The position numbers were made by a program, and so were the translations under genes. The notes under the pieces were generated by a model, which saw nothing but the letters and a program-made list of their open reading frames with translations, was not told where the DNA came from and searched no databases. This document shows, piece after piece, positions 59,466-64,000 of a DNA stretch of 64,000 nucleotides. Origin of the DNA: Bifidobacterium simiarum (GTDB lineage Bacteria > Actinomycetota > Actinomycetes > Actinomycetales > Bifidobacteriaceae); the NCBI RefSeq assembly GCF_002802905.1, contig NZ_PEBK01000004.1, positions 131,209-195,208 on the forward strand. Direction: 5' to 3'. Positions within the stretch are counted from its first letter, which is position 1; each line of letters opens with the position of its first letter.

Positions 59466-60206
59466 GTGGAATATTCCCTGATGACCAAACTGGCTGCCGA
59501 GTTCATCGGCACCGCCATCCTGATGATCTTCGGCAACGGATCGGTTGCCAACGTGGAACTCAAGAACACCAAGGGCCACCACGCCGGCTGGCTCAACATC
59601 GCCATGGGCTACGGCTTCGGCGTGATGTTCCCCGTGCTCATGTTCGGAGGCATCTCCGGCGCGCACATCAACCCGGCCATGACCATCGCCCAGGCGGTGA
59701 CCGGCATGTTCCCGTGGAACGAGGTGCTCCCGTACATCGTGGCCCAGCTGCTCGGTGCCGCCGTGGGCCAGCTCGTCGTCTACATCACCTACCTGCCGCA
59801 CTACCGCGAAACCGAGGAAGCCGACGCCATCTTCGCCAGCTTCTCCACCACCGACGCCGAAGGCTCCCGCTTCAACTACTTCGTCAACGAGTTCTTCGGC
59901 ACGCTCGTGCTCGTGCTCGGCGCGCTGTGCTGCCTGCTGATGCCGTGGGGCGCCAAGGACGAGGCCGCTGCCTCCATCGTCGTCGGCTTCATCGTGTGGG
60001 GTCTGGTCACCTCGCTCGGCGGCCCGACCGGCCCCGGCCTGAACCCGGCCCGCGACCTCATGCCGCGACTCCTGCACGCCATCCTGCCGATCCCGAACAA
60101 GGGCAGCTCCCGCTGGAACGAGGCGTGGATCCCCGTGGTCGCCCCGATCGCCGGCGCCATCGTGGGCGCGTTCCTCTACCAGTTCTTCTTCGGAGCGCTC
60201 GCCTGA
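59466..60206 (+). CDS. Glycerol facilitator / aquaporin (MIP family)
   Basis: The 246-aa channel has six transmembrane helices and two half-helices. The NPA motifs are HINPAMTIAQAV (Asn69-Ala71) and GLNPARDLMPR (Asn193 onward). The Asp after NPAR (Asp197) is typical of glycerol-conducting GlpF-type channels rather than water-only aquaporins. I choose GTG 59466 (MEYSLMTKLAAEFIGT) with AAGGAC upstream; ATG 59481 is an alternative. No glycerol kinase gene is adjacent. Confidence 0.9.
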   Translation: MEYSLMTKLAAEFIGTAILMIFGNGSVANVELKNTKGHHAGWLNIAMGYGFGVMFPVLMFGGISGAHINPAMTIAQAVTGMFPWNEVLPYIVAQLLGAAVGQLVVYITYLPHYRETEEADAIFASFSTTDAEGSRFNYFVNEFFGTLVLVLGALCCLLMPWGAKDEAAASIVVGFIVWGLVTSLGGPTGPGLNPARDLMPRLLHAILPIPNKGSSRWNEAWIPVVAPIAGAIVGAFLYQFFFGALA

Positions 60207-60287
60207 TCCCGTGATCCTGTGATCCCGGGAGACCCCGTGATCGTCTGACCTCGTGATCCCGTGATCGAGAGGCCCCGCGCTTCGCCC

Positions 60288-60343
60288 CGAAACCCGGCCC
60301 GATGCCACGCGCATGAACGCGCACGGCACCGAGCCGGGTTTCG
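60288..60343 (+). terminator. Hairpin after the glycerol facilitator gene
   Basis: CGAAACCCGGC (60288-60298) pairs perfectly with GCCGGGTTTCG (60333-60343), with inner stems TGCC/GGCA and GCGC/GCGC. There is no T run, so it may protect a 3' end rather than terminate. Upstream, GTGATCC-type repeats fill 60207-60270. Confidence 0.55.
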
Positions 60344-60365
60344 TCATATGTTCCGGCGTCCGACC

Positions 60366-60377
60366 CATAATGTTGGG
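60366..60377 (+). promoter_or_regulatory. Putative leaderless -10 box of gluQRS
   Basis: CATAAT (60366-60371) ends 6 nt before GTG 60378, with no Shine-Dalgarno. Confidence 0.45.
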
Positions 60378-61658
60378 GTGACAGATCGCAGCAACACCGC
60401 CGAAAACCCGACCGATCATCCGAACGAGCTCCCGGCAGCTCCCGTCATCGGGCGACTCGCGCCCTCGCCCACCGGACGCATGCACATCGGCAACGTGTAT
60501 GCGGCGCTCGCCGCATGGCTCGGCGTGCGCTCGCAGCAGGCACTCGGCGGTACGGGACTGTTGCCGCTACGCATCGAGGACATCGACGCGCCGCGCGTGC
60601 GCAAGGACGCCGACCGTTGGATCATGGACGATCTGCACTGGCTCGGCCTCGACTGGGACGGCGAACCGGTGTACCAGTCACAGCGGCTCGACCGGTACGA
60701 GCAGGCGCTCGACCTGCTCCGGTCGCGCACCATCCCCGTCATCGGCACAGGACCCGGCACAGACTCTGATACCGGCACAGTCTCCGGCGTCTCCGGAACC
60801 GTTTCCGGCGAAGCGACCCCGCTGGTCTATCCCTGCTTCTGCTCGCGCGCCGACATTCGCGCGGCCTCGGCCCCGAACGAGGGCGACGGATTCATCGTGT
60901 ACCCCGGCACCTGCCGGCGACTCTCCCCGCAGGAGCGCGCCGAACGACTGGCCCGCGGCGACCGGCACTCGTGGCGCATCGCCATGCCACAACACATGCC
61001 ACAAAACACGACCAGTGGCGATTTAGCCGCAAACACCTCGCAGGCGTTGCCACACAACGGTTTACAGGCGGTTGTCGCGGAAATCGAACGCACGGGTTTT
61101 GTGGCTTTTTCCGACCTGATCTTCGGCGCTCAGCGGTTTGACCTCGCCCGAGAGCTGGGCGACGTGGTGATTCGCCGCTCCGACGGGCTGTTCGCCTACC
61201 AGCTGGCCGTCACGGTGGACGATCGGCTCATGGGTGTGACCCAGATCGTGCGCGGCCGCGACCTGCTGCGCTCCACCGCCGTGCAGTTGTGGATCCGCGA
61301 GAACCTCATCGCCGCGGGATTTGACGCCGCCCCCAGCACCCATCAGCCCAGTGCCGACGCCGACTCTCAGGCCGCCGCACGTCCTATCCCGCAGTTCGCC
61401 CACCTGCCGTTGATCGACGACCCGACCGGACGCCGCCTCGCCAAGCGAGACAAGGCCTGGGATCTCGGCGCCATGCGCGAGGAGGGCATCGCCCCGCAGC
61501 GGATCATCGGTTACTGCGCATGGCTGCTCGGTCTGCGCCCGACGGCGGACCCCTGCTCACCCGACGAGCTGCTGCCGGAATTCTCATGGGCCCGCATCGC
61601 GGCAGACCGCACCGACCGACTGAGCGACCCCACGGCGCTGACCTCCCCACAACACTGA
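60378..61658 (+). CDS. gluQ: Glutamyl-Q tRNA(Asp) synthetase
   Basis: The 426-aa protein is a GluRS catalytic-core paralogue that activates glutamate and transfers it to queuosine at position 34 of tRNA-Asp. The HIGH motif is PSPTGRMHIGNVYAA. The zinc site is CFCSRAD...YPGTC. The KMSKS-like motif is RRLAKRDKAW. The C-terminal anticodon-binding domain of true GluRS is missing, as in the family. It is longer than E. coli GluQRS (about 300 aa), owing to inserts near residues 125-145 (a TGTVSGVSGTVSGE type), 240-265 and 330-345. The start GTG is chosen from the adjacent CATAAT. Confidence 0.88.
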   Translation: MTDRSNTAENPTDHPNELPAAPVIGRLAPSPTGRMHIGNVYAALAAWLGVRSQQALGGTGLLPLRIEDIDAPRVRKDADRWIMDDLHWLGLDWDGEPVYQSQRLDRYEQALDLLRSRTIPVIGTGPGTDSDTGTVSGVSGTVSGEATPLVYPCFCSRADIRAASAPNEGDGFIVYPGTCRRLSPQERAERLARGDRHSWRIAMPQHMPQNTTSGDLAANTSQALPHNGLQAVVAEIERTGFVAFSDLIFGAQRFDLARELGDVVIRRSDGLFAYQLAVTVDDRLMGVTQIVRGRDLLRSTAVQLWIRENLIAAGFDAAPSTHQPSADADSQAAARPIPQFAHLPLIDDPTGRRLAKRDKAWDLGAMREEGIAPQRIIGYCAWLLGLRPTADPCSPDELLPEFSWARIAADRTDRLSDPTALTSPQH

Positions 61659-61931
61659 CCTCCCTGCGGCGCTGACCGCCCCGCAGCACTGACAAGACGG
61701 CCCGCCGCGAAAAAACGACGTAGGGGGTATGGTCGCGGGAATGGTGTGTGGCATAATCGGGAAACTGTGAGTCACCTCGCGAAGACGCCCACGCAACGAC
61801 GCCCCACGACGTGAATCGGCTCACCGGTCTCGGCTCGCCAGTCGAAGACCGCGAAGACCATGAAGACCACGAGGCACGTATGACGGCGAAGGCCGGGACG
61901 ACGTGCGTGACTATGAGAACGGGAGGCGCCA
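61659..61931. promoter_or_regulatory. Upstream region of the second class C-type sortase gene
   Basis: CATAAT (61751-61756) is a plausible -10 box and would give a 5' untranslated region of about 170 nt. Imperfect CCCCGCAGCACTGAC repeats fill 61655-61692. GGGAGG (61920-61925) is the Shine-Dalgarno for GTG 61932. No other gene is convincing. Confidence 0.4.
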
Positions 61932-63095
61932 GTGTTCGGTCGTTCCGCCCGTAAGCCGCGCCATTCCAAGCATGCAGCGCCGGTCCAGCCCGCGCAGTCT
62001 GTTCAGACGATACAGCCCGTCCAGCAGACCTCGACCGCGCCGACCTCGATAGACAACACCCCGGTCACCCACACTGTTCATACCGCCCACACCCCGGTCA
62101 CCCACCCGGAAAACGCCCTGAGCCGCAAGCCCTTCTTCGAGGCCATCGACACCTCCGACGTCATGGCCGACCGCCGTTCGCTGCGTCGCCGCCTGCTCCT
62201 GCTGCGCATCCTCACCGCCGTGCTGCTGATCGCCGCGGTGTGCGTGGCCGGCTTCCCGCTGGCCCTGCAATGGCAGTCCTCCCGCCAGCTCTCCGAGACC
62301 TCCGACGTCTCCGCGCAGCATGTGGCCGGCTGGCCGTACCCGCAGGCCGAGGAGGCGTTCGCCGCCGCGCAGAAGTACAACGCGAAGCTGGCGCGTTCCG
62401 GCCAGCCGGTGCTCGGCGAGGCGGTCGACCCGTTCACTAACGCCCAGGGCGGCTCCAAGGCGAAAAGCGAGGACTCCGCCTCCGCGAAAGACAAGGAATA
62501 CCAGTCGTTGCTCAACTCCGGCGACGGGGTGATGGGCACGATCCGCGTGCCGAAGGTCTCGATCAAGCTGCCGATCTACCACGGCACGTCCGAGGAGGCG
62601 CTGGCCTCCGGCGCCGGCCACCTGTACGGCACCAGTCTGCCGGTGGGCGGCAAGTCCACGCATTCGGTGATCACCGGCCACCGCGGGCTCGTGGAGGCGC
62701 TGATGTTCACCCGCCTCGACGAGATGAAGGTCGGCGACTTCTTCTACATCGAGGTGATGGGCGAGACGCTCGGCTACAAGGTCGATCGCATCACCGTGAT
62801 CGAGCCGAACGACCCCTCGCAGCTCAAGATCGTCCCCGGCGAGGACCGGGTGACGCTGATGACCTGCACCCCGTACGGCGTGAACACGCACCGTCTGCTG
62901 ATCTCCGGACACCGTGAGGCGATCCCGATCCCCGTCCCGAATCCGAACGACGTGCATGACGGCCGCAATCTGGCGATCATCGTCGGCGTGGCGATTCTGC
63001 TGCTCGGATGGCTGCTGATCGGCCTGCTGCGGCGTCTGCGCCGCATGCCGTGGCGGGCGATGCACCACGCCGCCCGCTGGCCGCAGCGCTGGTAG
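61932..63095 (+). CDS. Class C-type sortase with DPF lid
   Basis: The 387-aa protein has a Pro/Thr/Gln-rich cytoplasmic N-terminus of about 85 residues, a transmembrane helix (about 89-113), a catalytic domain and a C-terminal helix (LAIIVGVAILLLGWLLIGLL) with an Arg-rich tail. Catalytic residues are His250 (VITGHRG), Cys312 (TLMTCTPYGVNTHR) and Arg321. Asp166-Pro-Phe168 matches the DP(W/F/Y) lid that covers the active site of class C enzymes. Unlike the pilus operon sortase it has no pilin gene beside it, so it may act on distant substrates or as an alternative polymerase. The start is GTG with GGGAGG upstream. Confidence 0.9.
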   Translation: MFGRSARKPRHSKHAAPVQPAQSVQTIQPVQQTSTAPTSIDNTPVTHTVHTAHTPVTHPENALSRKPFFEAIDTSDVMADRRSLRRRLLLLRILTAVLLIAAVCVAGFPLALQWQSSRQLSETSDVSAQHVAGWPYPQAEEAFAAAQKYNAKLARSGQPVLGEAVDPFTNAQGGSKAKSEDSASAKDKEYQSLLNSGDGVMGTIRVPKVSIKLPIYHGTSEEALASGAGHLYGTSLPVGGKSTHSVITGHRGLVEALMFTRLDEMKVGDFFYIEVMGETLGYKVDRITVIEPNDPSQLKIVPGEDRVTLMTCTPYGVNTHRLLISGHREAIPIPVPNPNDVHDGRNLAIIVGVAILLLGWLLIGLLRRLRRMPWRAMHHAARWPQRW

Positions 63096-63346
63096 CCCGC
63101 ATGGTTCGGCCGCCAACCGTCCAGTCGCCAGTCGCCCAGCCGCCGGCCGTCAAACCATCCGGCCGTCCAATCATCCGACCGTCCAGTCGTCAAACCGTCC
63201 GGTCACCCAGCCACCCAGCCACCCGGCCACCCCAGCTGCCCGGCCGTCCGACCGGTGATCGGCGCATACTAGACTATCGATGCGGAAGACCGTGAATCCG
63301 GCGGGCCGAACAGTCGTATAAACAGTCGCATAGGGGAGTGGAAACG
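63096..63346. repeat. GTCCGGCC/CACCCAGC low-complexity repeats before yggS
   Basis: Imperfect short repeats (CCGGCCGTCAAACCATCC; CACCCAGCCACCCGGCC) fill 63110-63255. CATACTAGACTATCG near 63266 is AT-richer and may be promoter DNA. GGGGAG (63333-63338) is the Shine-Dalgarno for yggS. Confidence 0.45.
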
Positions 63347-64000
63347 ATGGTCGCATACATGGATCACAAGGATCTGGCGAACGAGACGATTGACGCGGAT
63401 CGTGCGCGGCAGATCACGGACGGCGTGCACAAGGTGCTTGACGGGATCGCCGAGGCCGAGTCCGCCGCCGGTCGCGAGAAGGGGTCGGTGACGCTGCTCG
63501 CCGCCACCAAGACCCGTGACGTGGGCGAGATCATGGCGGCGATCGACGCCGGCGTGCGCATGATCGGCGAGAACCGTCCGCAGGAGGTGGAGGCCAAGGT
63601 GGCGGGGCTGACCCGTCTGTGCGCGGACCGCGGATTCGCGCTGGGCGCGGCCGCGACGAAGGCGGAGACGCTCGGCTCTCCCGCGTCCGACGACACGTTC
63701 CCGCTCGCCCCGCTGCCGTTCCACCTGATCGGCCAGCTGCAGTCGAACAAGATCAACAAGGTGCTGCCCAGCGTCACGACGATCGAATCGGTGGATACGC
63801 TGTCGCTGGCCGAGAAGATCTCCCGCCGCGCGGCCGCCCGCGGCATCACCGTCGGCGTGCTGCTGGAGGTCAACGAGTCGGGCGAGGAGTCGAAGTCGGG
63901 CTGCGAGCCGGCCGAGGCCGCCGATCTGGCCCACCGGATCGCCGCGCTGGACGGTCTGCGGCTGGAGGGTCTGATGACCATCGGCGCGCATGTGGACGAC
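63347..64000 (+). CDS. YggS/PLPBP-family pyridoxal phosphate homeostasis protein (C-terminus beyond window)
   Basis: The frame is open to the last base; 218 codons are present. The protein has the single-domain alanine-racemase-like barrel that binds PLP. The PLP lysine lies in LLAATKTRD (about residue 55). Further family motifs are IGENRPQEVEAKV, FHLIGQLQSNKINKVLP, SVDTLSLAEKI, LLEVNESGEESKSG and GLMTIGAH. It is thought to buffer free PLP. An insert of about 20 residues lies near residue 100. A downstream ATG at 63359 is an alternative start. In many Gram-positives this gene lies near the division cluster; here it follows a sortase gene. Confidence 0.93.
   Translation, partial: MVAYMDHKDLANETIDADRARQITDGVHKVLDGIAEAESAAGREKGSVTLLAATKTRDVGEIMAAIDAGVRMIGENRPQEVEAKVAGLTRLCADRGFALGAAATKAETLGSPASDDTFPLAPLPFHLIGQLQSNKINKVLPSVTTIESVDTLSLAEKISRRAAARGITVGVLLEVNESGEESKSGCEPAEAADLAHRIAALDGLRLEGLMTIGAHVDD

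Noticed and set aside
61768-61815. Short leaderless ORF starting at GTG 61768 after CATAAT
   Set aside because: It has only 15 codons, no recognised sequence, and the same CATAAT can serve the sortase gene.

Overview
The window comes from a high-GC Gram-positive actinobacterium, almost certainly a Bifidobacterium. The reasons are the rpsF-ssb-rpsR-rplI cluster, a two-pilin plus class C sortase pilus operon with a very large LPXTG tip protein, a GH25 lysozyme carrying a DUF5648 C-terminus, leuCD next to an IclR-type regulator, and intergenic regions packed with palindromic repeats. The species cannot be fixed from the sequence alone.

Layout. 1-7145: an accessory cell-surface region with a truncated repeat-rich secreted protein, an InlB-repeat/DUF5648 secreted protein and a GH25 lysozyme/DUF5648 protein. 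7146-13355: a GT2 glycosyltransferase, a large membrane protein, a citrate-type permease and prs. 13576-18838: sbcD-sbcC. 18986-20804: rpsF-ssb-rpsR-rplI. 21410-24529: a small surface locus with a secreted hexapeptide-repeat protein ending in SPQTG, a class B sortase and a LytR-CpsA-Psr protein. 24547-29533: a MIF-like tautomerase, GtrA, an MFS transporter, a histidine phosphatase and an unknown acidic protein. 29534-31136: a 1.6-kb gene-free block of palindromic repeats. 31137-45707: a DUF805 protein, then a pilus operon (2,928-aa tip adhesin, major pilin, class C sortase, VAKTG surface protein). 45850-54386: an orphan ABC permease, gltX, tRNA-Glu and tRNA-Gln, a metallophosphoesterase, an IclR regulator (LtbR-like), leuC and leuD. 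55082-64000: a dihydroorotate-dehydrogenase-like protein, murA, an acyltransferase, a glycerol facilitator, gluQRS, a second class C-type sortase and yggS (cut by the window edge).

The most unusual content is not protein-coding. Most intergenic regions hold modular hairpin elements in which the single-stranded linkers are conserved while the paired arms change in a compensating way. Two families begin inside the end of a coding sequence or at the stop codon, so that the last codons pair with the 3' flank (after the two DUF5648 genes and leuD; after the histidine phosphatase gene and murA). The same hairpin modules recur in different combinations in the abundant BIME-like units. This pattern fits structured RNA or selected 3'-UTR/terminator elements, or a mobile hairpin family, and I recognise no named family in it.

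Several genes (gltX, the iclR gene, the acyltransferase gene, gluQRS, possibly gtrA) have a CANAAT- or TATAAA-type -10 box only 6-8 nt before the start codon and no Shine-Dalgarno sequence, which suggests leaderless transcripts.
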